From the NCBI GenBank assembly GCA_027596945.1, contig JADGJH010000286.1, forward strand, positions 1-22,398: a DNA stretch of 22,398 bases. Direction: 5' to 3'. The position numbers and the translations under genes were made by a program. The notes beneath the pieces are model-generated. The model saw only the letters and a program-made list of their open reading frames with translations, searched no databases and was not told the origin of the DNA. Source of the stretch: Physocladia obscura. Lineage: Eukaryota; Chytridiomycota; Chytridiomycetes; Chytridiales; Chytriomycetaceae. How positions within the stretch are numbered: position 1 is the stretch's first letter; every line of letters begins with the position of its first letter. Positions 10,501 through 20,693 of the stretch are shown in pieces.

Positions 10501-13500
10501 CTTCACTTGCAAGAAGATATAATGAGTCAAAAATCTTATTTCGAAAAATTCAATTTGCCAACACCAAATTGGGATTTTTCTCGATTTAAATTGGCAAGAT
10601 ACATAATTTAAATATCAGAGCAAAAACTGAATAGTTTCATCACAGCGGCATAATTTTCCAAACTTTGTTAGGTTGGCATCCAGATACAGCTTTTCAAAGA
10701 TAGAAACTGCAGCAAAGCAGTGTGCCGAAATTAAAATAGGCGAACTTGAAGATACGATGGAGCAATATACTCAGGCTTGTTTTTTGGCTTTTAAAAAACG
10801 AAAGCAAGCGGTCTAATCTCCTTATCAGGCAACCATGCTAAATTTCGGTGAAAACAATGACGAGCTCAATAAAAATCAAATGGATTACCTAAATACTCGA
10901 ATTAGAATATTTCTCTTGCGGAAGGAGTATATTAACCAGACCTTTTTTGGTGCCCCAATCACGGTGAAACGGCCTTGCCATGTTTCTAACTTACTCGTTT
11001 AATTATTTCAAACAGAAGGAAGAGCATGTGAAAGAGTTAATGAGATTGTATAAAATGCGTATTGTTGTCGGTGCTGTCCGGTTGTATCACAAACAAGGGT
11101 CACGTGGAAATTCATTAACCTGTTGAGTTCCTGTTTTTAACTGGGTAATTTTTTTATTCGAAGAAATTCAGCAATGCTCTTGAATGATGAAATTGTAAAA
11201 TCCACAAACGAAATGGAATTAAATCGAATGAGTATGTCAGCTTTTGAAAAATGCCAAATCACGACGTTACTTGGAGAACTTGGACGAATATATACAACAA
11301 TTTTGCTTCGAAATGCCAAGCAATATTATGCACAACTTGTAGACGAACGAACTGGAAAACTTTTTAAAATTTATGAGCATATTGAAGTGCTATCTCACAC
11401 AGGAGAAAAACAGTTTGCCTTCCAAGTCACGGATAAAAATTATACCACTAAATCTTTGATTCTACAAGGATTTATTGACGATCTGTACAAAGCAAACACA
11501 TTATTTGTAATTATAAATAATTTAGTTTTTTAAATTTAAAATATTGAAAACGCTAGATAAAAGAGCGAAGACACACAATTTTTTCCGTGGAAAGTTCTGG
11601 AAAAGCAGCAATAGCAGGAAAGCCTGAAGATAATGATCGTCTGTTCAGTTGTACCAAAGATAATCTCGCAAAAGCGGTTGGTTGAATACAGTATCTATAG
11701 AAGTTATTAAAATTGTCAACAGATTATGAAAATGGCAATTCAATTCACCAAATGGGGTGAAAATCATTTGGTTGATCACGATAATATGCTTTTTGGAGTA
11801 ATTAACAAGCTTCAAGAGTCTCTCAAGAACAAAGAAAAAACAATATTGAATTTGATTCAGGAACGAAAAGAGTTGTCGGAGGTGGGTTTCACTGAAAAGT
11901 GACGATTTCTGACCAAACAAAAAATAGAATTTTCATCATAATGTACGACTTGCAACATCAACAGCTATAACTGATATTTATGCAGAATTGGCATCAAAAT
12001 CTGTAGAAATCAACGACCTACGAAAATCTCGTCGGATTGAGGAGAAAAAATTGAGGACAAAAATTGTTGACGAATACAATGACCTTGTAAATGAGCTTGT
12101 ACTTGAGAATCATGTGATGAGAAACAGGTTTAATGAATATCGTACAAACACAGTTCAAGAAATGATGGATATTATCGCTCAGACAAAAAAAGAGGAGCTA
12201 GAACATTTTGTTCAGTCATCTGAAATACCCGACCATCTAAAAACGTCCGCATTAAAAACAATAGAGTATGACGAGAAAATCGAAACTTTAAAATCTGAAT
12301 TGCATGAGATAAATATGACTGTTGGTTTTTTAATTTGGTTTTATTCGAGCACTAATAACCAATTAATTTACTTTCTCAGCTAATGAAAGTCAGAACAATG
12401 TACACAATAAAAGAGCAGTCTTTGAAATCTTCGTTTGCAAAGAAGGTAAACCTTCAATAAACTTATATTGATTCACTCGAGTTAATTCAATTACTCAAAA
12501 AACCTGAAACAGATTAAGAAGCTCACTGAAGATAACGTTCACGCAGAAGAAAAATTATGGGATAGTTACCGTAATTCGGAGGCAAGGGAACTGGCACTTC
12601 GAAAAATTATTGCCAAAAACAACAAAGATCTGATTGCTGCGGAATCAAGAAATGACAACTTCCAAAAGCAGCTTAAAGATGACGTAAGTACTGCGAATGT
12701 ATTGATTATTGAATAACACCGCCGTTCAGCAGAGCAAAATGAGACAAACAACAGCAAAAGATCGCTCAAATGCAGCGCGCCTAAAATATGAGAGCTTAAG
12801 CAATGAAACTCGTACAAATGATGCAGTGGAGAAACTTAAATACTATGAAAAAATTAATGTTGATCAACTACTCGTGGAACTCAAAGAAAAAACTCGAATT
12901 ATTGAAGAATTGTTGAACAAAAGTAGAAATGAAGCGAAAATTGCGACACAACGAGAGCTGAGCAATCGAACGGAGAATTTATATGACAAACAAGATATTC
13001 GCCCAGCAACCGCAACACCAGCAATAATCAACGGAAAAAAGCCTCGAACACCTGTGGATGACTTACTCTTGAGACTAGCTGCAACTACTGATGAAAATAC
13101 TGAGCTCAAACGAAAATTAAGAATTCTCACAGTTAATTCTGCAAAGAAAGCGATTCTTGGAGCAATACCAAAGACTAAGCAAGATGCAATATCATCCAAA
13201 GAAATAGGAGTCCAAACTACTGTGTTAGATCTTAATAATAATTCACAGATTTTTGAAACCATCAATCCATACTCAACGTTAGAGCTTGAAGATTTTGATG
13301 GAACAGACTTAGAATTTGCTGAATTTCCAGAATTCGATGCTGTGCGAGCTTCTAAGCAGTTGTTTCAACCCAAATCACACACAAAGTTGTCAGAAGCAAT
13401 TAAATTATATTCAAAAACGGCACGACCAACTTCTCGAGAGGCAATACAAGGCGAAAATGAACTCAATGCACGAAGAAAACTGAACCGGCCTAGCTTTCAT

Positions 13501-13710
13501 GAATTGCAACTACATTCAGAACATATTTCTGAAAATGACATTGGAAATTCAAAAAAGCTGAAAAGAGTTGTAATGCTTGATAATGTTTCTACTCAAAATC
13601 AATCACGTATTTCATCAGCGCAGCAATTTTCAAATAAAATTTTAAGTATCGGAGGGCAGTCATTTTCGAAGAACGGTAAATATGTTGGAACTGCTTTTCC
13701 TGATGTCTGA
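4598..13710 (+). CDS. CCDC162-like large coiled-coil protein, 33 exons, 2483 aa
   Basis: Exons joined by splice sites and reading phase: 4598-4700, 4785-4872, 4918-5023, 5068-5203, 5263-5842, 5905-6248, 6291-6937, 6988-7032, 7082-7454, 7511-7614, 7663-7776, 7822-8029, 8079-8773, 8817-9035, 9099-9221, 9266-9399, 9450-9513, 9562-9736, 9790-9932, 9979-10150, 10197-10268, 10318-10433, 10480-10593, 10646-10774, 10829-10963, 11016-11103, 11172-11506, 11557-11676, 11723-11881, 11928-12320, 12380-12445, 12513-12683, 12730-13710. The total is 7,452 nt with no in-frame stop before the last codon. Segments that match my recollection of the CCDC162 family, in order: FYALEESSLLLSRW (about 128-141), RLCRIREL, VDRAQLLLELF (about 818), RRPHFDFS (about 873-880), MHHPAISI (about 959), LWYIPHATESLL (ending 1467), TRIRIFLLRKEY (exon 25), FTKWGENHLVDHDNMLFGV (about 1900) and a long coiled coil (about 1948-2150) with VLENHVMRNRFNEYRTN. 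The last 326 residues (exon 33) are charged and probably disordered. The family's role is poorly known; a ciliary or flagellar link is my inference. The first three exons are least certain, because the start ATG could lie in an unseen upstream exon. Small exons 8, 17 and 31 also deserve transcript support. Confidence 0.75.
10594..10645 (+). other. GC-AG intron 23 of the CCDC162-like gene
   Basis: The exon ends ...TTTAAATTG and the intron begins GCAAGA, close to the known GC-donor consensus (AG|GCAAGT). It ends at CATCACAG before CGGCAT. There is no GT donor nearby that keeps the frame: reading on from the exon meets TAA within about 18 nt, while the GC-AG junction joins phase 0 to phase 0 and opens a clean 43-codon exon. 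Confidence 0.6.
10775..10828 (+). other. Probable second GC-AG intron (intron 24) of the CCDC162-like gene
   Basis: The exon ends ...TATACTCAG and the intron begins GCTTGT. It ends CTTATCAG before GCAACCATG, with a CTAAT branch-like site 5' of the acceptor. The in-frame extension stops at TAA, and the nearby GT in GCTTGT would join out of phase. The donor is weaker than that of the previous GC-AG intron, so this call rests mainly on phase. Confidence 0.5.
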
Positions 13711-13773
13711 CGTCTTCTATTCGTTTCATTTTGTGTTGCCATGTGACGCCTTAAAAGAGATTTGCAACTTTGT

Positions 13774-13783
13774 AATAAATAAA
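13774..13783 (+). terminator. Poly(A) signal of the CCDC162-like gene
   Basis: Two overlapping AATAAA hexamers lie about 65 nt after the stop codon at 13,710, in an AT-rich stretch. This position fits the 3' end of the large gene and precedes the next possible coding start at 13,877. Confidence 0.55.
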
Positions 13784-13876
13784 CAATTTTCCAAAATATT
13801 GCCATTGTGCCTTCAACATATATACATATAATATTTGTTTATTTCTCTTTCCATATATAGCGATTCACATCAAATA

Positions 13877-14536
13877 ATGAGAATAAAAAGTTAAGCAAGA
13901 AACTCCCTCCATTTTTGCTTATCTTAATTTTTATTTTATTTTGTTTTTTATTTTAGATGCAACAGAGTTAACCATTAAATTTAAGCATAGCGATGATGGT
14001 GATATAAAGTCGAAGTCGCTAAAATTGTGGCTGGACCTTTTCTGAGAAGGAGGAAGAAATGCAAGAATAAAAGTATGGAAGCGAAGATGGATTTGAAGAT
14101 GGCAAAAGAAAAGGAAAAGAAGAAAGCGTGAGCAGAGTGAATCGCGAAAGGTGAAACTTTCAATTCCAAAACAGTTCACTTCGAAGTCCCTGAAAGATTA
14201 TTAAACAGACAGAATGTACTAAAAGTTTCAAAAGGATGCGAATTATGCGTCATTAGAAACAGTTTCCATACAAACGCCCTATCTAAAGAGAATTTCAAGA
14301 TCATTGTCAGATGATGTGAAAACGAGAAAAAGACAAAATCAAAACAAACAAAGCTAAGCAGAAGCATCACAGGCAAAACTGAAGAAAAAGAAAAGAAAAC
14401 TTGAAATTGATTCGAATAAAAGCGCTGAACTTGTTTAGGAGGTTTTGAAGCGAACAAAGAAGTTGTCTTGAACGTGAAACAAAAAATAAAACAGAAGAAA
14501 ATTTGTCAACAGAAAGCCCAGCAACCAAAAATATAA
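13877..14536 (+). CDS. Possible small lysine-rich protein, six short exons (tentative)
   Basis: The family is not recognised. A frame-consistent model is 13877-13889, 13957-14026, 14074-14127, 14197-14305, 14373-14432 and 14495-14536, which totals 348 nt (115 aa plus stop) with introns of 47-69 nt, like those of the upstream gene. The predicted product is strongly basic, with runs such as MAKEKEKKKA and LKKKKRKLEID, so a nucleolar or RNA-binding role would be a guess. In favour: CpG content is normal for the gene island, each exon is open, and the first acceptor (13956) has a long pyrimidine tract. Against: several donors are weak (GTGGCT, GTCAGA, GTTTAG), and other open fragments lie in shifted frames nearby, for example 14497-14663 (with STESPATKN). 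The alternatives are a degraded gene, an assembly-indel-damaged gene, or 5' leader sequence of the next gene. Confidence 0.3.
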
Positions 14537-14744
14537 CGCAACGGGCTCCAAGACCATCGACAAATCTAATATCGATTTCCATTTTTGATTCGACTCTACA
14601 GTACATTCTTTTTTCAATTTTCCGCGTGACGCTTTTGACAACTGGCCTCAGCAAACAATTTGACTGAAAGCAGGATCAGCAACACCGCAACTACCACGCA
14701 ATATAACTTGAAAAGAATAAAAAAGAAATCTTTGAATCAGACGA

Positions 14745-17317
14745 ATGGAAGGTATTGAGTGTTCAGCTGCAGAGAGCGGTAATATCAACGAAATGGCGAC
14801 TTCATTTCACGCTGATATTGTCAAAGTCTCGACCCTCGGCAGTGCAGGTGAGCAAATTCTTGCAGTATTATTTCCTTACTTCGCTTTAAAGGATTTACGT
14901 CGCTGGTCAACCGGAAGCTTGACGGTAATTGTAAACATTCAGGTTGAGGGCTTGATTTGTTCATCTGACTATGAAAAAAAAATACAGGTGAAGATATTGT
15001 CAAAATGACGAGAAGAATGAAAGGAAGAGCAAGGGCGGAATTTATTGGATACGTAGAAATCTTAAGTCAAAATGACCAAATTATGTGCAACTGTGGCAAG
15101 CTGGCCAAAATGAAAACAGATTCAGATGGAATGAAGGCATTTGTAAGTTCTTTCGGAAGACTTTTATCGCCTGTATAACTAAATTAATTATTTCAGGTTG
15201 GAACGAGCTGTGTAACTTCTTCACCTTGCATTTTTGTGATTGGTAAAGTCGCATCACAGCAGACTGCGAAATCCATTTCGGCGCCACAAATACCCGTAAT
15301 GCAATCCACTGAATCTCTAACTGTATTAAATTCCGCATTAAAGCCCCCGAATCTTAATCCAAGCCGAACTAAAATGTCTCATTCCTTATCGACTCCAAGT
15401 AACGTTCAAAGTAAACCTCCTCTTGCTCGAAAAGATCGACCCGCAGTTTCAGATATTGCGTTGCCTAGAACCCATAGATCATCGTCTGCCATTGTAACAA
15501 GAACAGGACTTTATGTTACAATCACAGATTCGGGTCTTAGAGTTGGCCCTCTGAATCCTGAAAACGCAAAACTCAAAAAGCCATCAAAACCTCGTGGGAG
15601 ACAAGTTCCTGGAACCATTACATCGACTTCTGGCGTAAATAATACGGCTTTACCTCAAGTTAGTTCATCGGCGAAATTGTTATCAAAGTCCAAAAACGGA
15701 CACGAATCACACAATTCTTTGCCTGAGTCTCAAAATATTCACGATTTGTTACCAAACGCCGATTTGACTGATTCTCACTTTCTTGATTTAGTAAAAGATT
15801 TTGAATCGAAGATGCATGAAATGGGACTCACTTCTGTTGATCAATTACTTGATAGGGGCGCCGTCAGTCAAGCACCGTCAACTGGGCTTCTTGACTCTGA
15901 TATTTTTAATTTTGCCGAATTTTTTAATTGTACTTCTGGGTCGCAAAATTATTTCCTTGATGGAAACTTTGGGAACTCAATGAACTTTCTCGATGTTCCG
16001 AATTCTCTATCGCAAAGCAGCCTAGATTTTGCTGGATTATCAACTTCTATACCCCAACAATCTTATTCCAATGTTTTCTCTCAACTTCCAATGGATACTC
16101 AATATGCCTACCCCACTTCTGAATCATCTCGATCTCGACGAAGCTCGACTTTAGACAGTGCATTCATGGACATTTTGAGTGGTGATGCTATGTTTACTAA
16201 CTCTGCACCTGCCGTAGATATTTTTAGCACAGACAATGTTTTGGACAATATGATGACCAACTGTGACTTGGAAAGTTTGGATGGCAGCACCGTGTCAGGA
16301 ATGCAGCCAGATGAATTCAATCCGTTTCACCAACAGTCACAATTGCCTTTCTCTCAACAAAATCTTCTTTCATCGTGGATTCCAAGCCTCCCTTACCCTC
16401 ATGCATTCCGTGAATCAGCACTTTCTTCACCTCCTTCGTCCATATCGTCGCGTACAACAATTGGATCCACTCTGAGCAATGTTTCAGCCCAAGCGATAAC
16501 AACCGCATCGTCATCTGTAACAGCAGTTTCCGCACCAAAGCGAAAACGAACGGTCGGTCAAACTTTAGTTCACGAAAAGCTATCCGATCAGAAAAAAAAT
16601 CCGCCAACACCTCGTTTGCGCACAGTTGTCACCACAAAACCCTCAACTGGTGTTTCTTCGGCGTCATCATCAAAACTACCTGCTGCATCAGCAATTCCAC
16701 GTAGTCAATCCGTTGCCTCAACAACTGCACCGACTCTCCCACGGACGCGGACTTTAATTTCGACTCCTAGTCATAGAAATCTCGCAGCGAAAAACTCTCC
16801 GCTGGGTTCGTCACCGCATTTAGCTTTTGGTTCAAGTATGATTAGTCCTGGAAGCCGAAATGCAGTGCCTCGGGTTGTAACGTCGCGAGTCAGCAGCGAT
16901 CATTTGGCAAGAACCGCGCGTGCAAGCGGGACTCGATATTCGAGCCCAAATATTCGTGTTCCTCTGAAAACTCCGCCTCCTGTTGTGGTTGCCAGTGTCA
17001 TTCCTCCACCATTGCCAACTGTTGCGGCTGAAATGGCACCACCACCGTTATTAGCATCATTGCCTCTGATAGTGGACGACATGCTTGCTGATGAAGTCAT
17101 GAAGGAAAGTACTGACAGCAACACCCATGTCAGTGTTATTGATAAGAATGTTGCTGCGAATCCGACTGCTGAGTCAAACTTATTTGATTCATTATTTGAT
17201 TTTACGATGGATATGGACAATATTCAACACGATCTTAGCAAATCTGCTGTTGCTTTGGTTGCTGAAGGTACATTAGTCGAACATGATGCAAGTTTTTCAG
17301 GAGATTGGTTGTTTTGA
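14745..17317 (+). CDS. Probable nuclear regulator with GRF-like zinc finger, 803 aa
   Basis: The model has four exons: 14745-14847, 14892-14924, 14988-15142 and 15197-17317. It totals 804 codons and all junctions are GT-AG and in phase. Residues 79-112 show C79-N-C81-G-K ... T89 ... F97 ... C102 ... P-C108-I-F. This resembles the GRF zinc finger (CxCG...F..C......C.FF), which binds single-stranded DNA or assists nucleases and topoisomerases in known families; the intron at 15143-15196 splits the finger. Further on are an AT-hook-like KPRGRQ (228-233), a basic NLS PKRKRT (544-549), and long Ser/Pro/Thr-rich low-complexity stretches. Acidic/hydrophobic patches lie at about 328-340 (LLDSDIFNFAEFF), 414-430, 437-450 and 757-772 (SNLFDSLFDFTMDMDN) and resemble transactivation segments. 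A nuclear DNA-associated role is inferred. The 33-nt exon 2 is the weakest part of the model. It is tail-to-tail with the kinase gene. Confidence 0.7.
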
Positions 17318-17595
17318 ATTTTAAATTTTTTTCTTTGTTTGTTTCGTTTGTATACTTGGTACTACTATCTCAAAAAAGGAAAAAAAAAAGAGAATATTTA
17401 AATCCAGCAATGTATTCCAAAAATCATCATCAAATAGTTGATTAGAAACTAAAATCAAAAAACGAAAGAAAAAAAAGTAGAAATCAACTCAAACTCAAAA
17501 ACACTGCATGAGAAGAAAATAAAACAAAAAATAAAAAAAATAAAATAAAAAAAGGTAAAAATATAACATTCAAGCAGCTCATAACAAATGCATAA
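17318..17595. terminator. Shared tail-to-tail intergenic spacer with poly(A) signals
   Basis: Only 278 bp separate the stop codons of two convergent genes. The spacer is A-rich on the + strand, with an AATAAA at 17518-17523 and several more AATAAA/AATAAAA variants up to about 17,555. These fit the 3' end of the + strand regulator. I see no clear AATAAA on the minus strand for the kinase. Transcript 3' ends may overlap here. Confidence 0.45.
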
Positions 17596-20500
17596 TTATT
17601 CTGTTGTTTCACCTGAAAACATTTGCGAGCGTTTCCGCCCAATACCAAAAGCATCTTTAAATCCGCTCGACAAATCTTTCAGAGACATACTGCTTTTCTT
17701 CGTCGGTAGTCTAGTTTTGAAATCATCTTCAATCACAATACTTGATGTTTCGTCAATAGGTGAGTCATTTACTGGAGTAGAAACGGAAGTTGAAGAAGAG
17801 GAATTTCGTATCATCATTTGAGATGATCGACGCCTCCTTAACATTCCAAAAGAAGGTCTTGACGAAAGTGACAGCCTTGTGGTAGATCCACCTTCATCTT
17901 CAAGCTCAGGTACGTCATTGAACTGTCTGAACAAATGGCGATTTGAAGTTCGTTTTCTCATTCCAAAAACGCCCAATTTTCCTGATGATGTTGAAGAAAC
18001 ACTCCCCGCAGCATTTTGCAAAGATGTTGAAGATGCGACAACGTGATCAACTCGCGCCGAGTCACGAGATATGAACGGAGCAAACCACTTAAGCTGACTT
18101 GAACTTCTTCTTTCTTTCGGAACTTGAAACTTGGCAATACTATTGGAATCTAAAGTGACGCTGGATCGCGGCGGCGCGTATGGATTTGACTCGTGTCTTT
18201 CCATTGCAGGAGGAGTGAGTTGGATGAGAGATGCTGCAGGCTGCGTCGGCTCAGAGCCACTTGCTTCCGTGATAGTTTGCGAAGTTTCTGATCTGACTGA
18301 GGGCATATTTGTCACAGACATAGGGAAAGCATGGTTTCCGTCTACAAAAGGAATGTCAGACGCAGCTTCCGGGATAAAGATTTGTGTCAAGTTATTTTCA
18401 ATTCCGGTACTCTCCGGAACGTTTTTACCAATTGCATGCTGCTCAATCATTTCTTGAGCAGTTAACGAAACCTCGACAATTCCAGATTGGCCGATTGAAG
18501 AAACAACAGTGAGCTTCAAAGATTCGTCTCCCGCGTCTTGGTTTTCAGTCATCTTGATTACATGAGCCTCATCATCCATTAACATGCGTATTGACTTTTG
18601 TCTGTCAACCTGATCGTCAATTTCACTTTCTCGAATTGAACCATCATCAACTATCGTCCGAGAAGCTGCGTTGACATTAAGAGTCTGTTCACTGTCCATC
18701 TGTCTATCACCATTTCGAGAAATTTCTACCGTATCATCAAATAGCCTTCCATCTCGTCCATCTGCAGTATCACTGGCATTGGGAACTGTGGCATCTACAA
18801 CAATGAATTCCCCTTCACCGTCATCTACAATTGCAGCAGTGCTTGAAGAAAACAGCGAATCACGCTTTGTGTCATTTTCTGGTGCTTGTAATTCACCATC
18901 CAATACCACTCCAGCATTTCCGTCCGCATTTGCATGCACTAATTCAGACCTATCAACAATAGTTTCAGCAGCAGTTTCAGTGTGTAATGAAGGAGGAACC
19001 AGCACATCAGTTGGTTTACTCATCGATTTTAGACTACCATCTTCATCATACTCTTCATTATCTGAAAGCACAACATACCCAACAGCTGGTACTAAAGAGG
19101 GCTGTGACGATAATGGCCGACCAAGAGCCGCGGTTCGAAGTGACTGATAAGTTGGCTTCGGTCGAAGAGGTTTCCGCGAATTTGATTCACCAGGTAACGG
19201 GGGGTGGTCTGTTACAACTTCGGCAGTTCGCCTTTGCTGAGAAAAAATCGATGGAATCAGTTCACCGGGCTTAAGAATATAACCGGGTCCAGCAAGTATA
19301 CTACTCATTCCGCGACGTTTGTTTCGAGAAATCTGCGAGGTCTGTATAGTACCTGATCCTGGATGTGCTTCGTCTTCAACAAATTTCGAGACACTTTCGA
19401 CGAGTACTTTCAATTCTTTCACTGAACAGCGACGACGCGGATCCAATTCAAATACACGGCGTAAAACGGCATCGAATTGTATTGTCAGATTAAATTGTTG
19501 ACGCAAAACGTTTGGGTTTGAAACTTTTAATAAAAAAAATTTATTAGGCATGAATGCGAAAATAAAAGCAAATACTCACTTGCATATGCTGAAAAAATGG
19601 CGTCTGTCATATGAGCTTCGAACCATGGATTTTTCCCAAATAGTAAATTGAGAAGAATAACACCAAGAGCCCAAACATCATTAGCAACAGGTGCATATCC
19701 GCCGTTAATAACGCCGGGTGGAACAGGAAGTGAGCGTGCTAGAGGAGGAACTGGTTGCCCGGGTGACAGAGTTTCAGCCGTGTTGTGATTCAGCTCGAAG
19801 CATTCTGGCGCCATATATCTCACACTCCCACATCCAAGCTCTGTTGACCAGTCGTCTGTTGTAGTGAGACCAAAATCCGCCAGTTTGACTTTATAGTTTG
19901 CTGTTGAGATGAGGCAGTTTTCTGGTTTCAAGTCCCGATGGTAGAATCCAGAAGCGTGGCAGTGCATAACAGCATCGGCAATTTGCACAAAAACTTCTTT
20001 CACAACTTCATCCGGGAATCCTCCTTGTTGTGTAATTGCTTCATAAAGGTCTGCCAATTTTTTTTTTTTTTGTGAAATAGGTTGGAAACGGAAAATTTTT
20101 GAGAAAAGGGGCAAAGCGCTAAGGATTGTTATTACCAAATTCGCAGTATTCCATGATGAGATAAAGACATTCGTGATCTTCCACGGTTGCAAGGAGTTGA
20201 ATAACATTAGGATGCGGATCCATAGCTTTCATAACTTCGGCTTCCTGACGTTGCAACAGCAACTGGCGCTCATCGAGGCCGGCTTTGAACAGCCGCTTAA
20301 CAGCGCGGCGTTCGGCCTCAAAATGCGTAGGAACGACGAAAGAAGGGTCGGATAGCGGAATGGCGGAATTATTCATGTTGTTGATCCTACTGCTGATACT
20401 GTTGCTGGCAGCGCCATTAGCCAGACTCAGACTGTCACCACCGATGCTGCGGCTGTTGCTGTTACCAATATCGACTCCGCCATTGCTGGTGCCGTTAATG

Positions 20501-20688
20501 CTGACGGCGTCTGAGCTAAGCGGTACTGTTTCAGCTAAGTACACATGGGCGAAGGAACCAGTTCCAATAACCGACAAGATGCGAACGGCGTGACGGCCCA
20601 TCGGATCTATTAGCACGGTTCCGATAACGTCACTGGGATCGCAGTCGTCCTGGTGGAGTTTTTCAGTATCGGTCCATGGTGAATACAC
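17596..20688 (-). CDS. Ran1/Sks1-like fungal Ser/Thr protein kinase with long disordered tail
   Basis: Exons on the minus strand are 20688-20136, 20050-19580 and 19523-17596, with introns of 85 and 56 nt; the total is 984 codons in phase. Numbering from 20688, the P-loop is GTGSFAHVY (42-50), the ATP lysine is in RRAVKRLF (K131), the catalytic loop is HRDLKPEN (222-229), DFG is 243-245 and APE 265-267. All key residues are present, so it should be active. The hinge joins to EYCEFDLYEA, like the tyrosine-rich PTDLF hinge of Sks1/Vhs1, and GVILLNLLFGKNPW is typical of the fungal Ran1/Ksp1 group (nutrient and differentiation signalling in yeasts). Oddities are a Ser/Asn/Gly-rich insert of about 65 residues (57-121) before the ATP lysine, a Pro-rich insert after APE, and a tail of more than 600 residues rich in Ser and acidic stretches with basic RRRRSS. 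The start is unresolved: position 20688 is GTG, an in-frame TGA lies about 30 nt upstream, and the first in-frame ATG is 20601 (M30). An upstream exon spliced at the TCTAG acceptor (exon from 20693) is likely. Confidence 0.85.
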
Positions 20689-20693
20689 TTTGG

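Noticed and set aside
12864..13265. 133-residue open frame on the minus strand
   Set aside because: It is an exact antisense shadow of the last exon of the CCDC162-like gene, with Ser/Leu-rich composition typical of such shadows.
17461..17570. A-rich tract as a retroposon poly(A) tail
   Set aside because: It follows the stop of a multi-intron gene and contains ordinary AATAAA signals; no adjoining retroposed sequence or target duplication is visible.
18671..19147. 158-residue Ser-rich open frame on the + strand
   Set aside because: Antisense to the long third exon of the kinase, whose frame is supported by phase and composition.
20036..20070. Run of T near the first kinase intron as a possible frameshift
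   Set aside because: It lies inside the 85-nt intron as the pyrimidine/A tract before the acceptor on the minus strand; exons on both sides join in phase.
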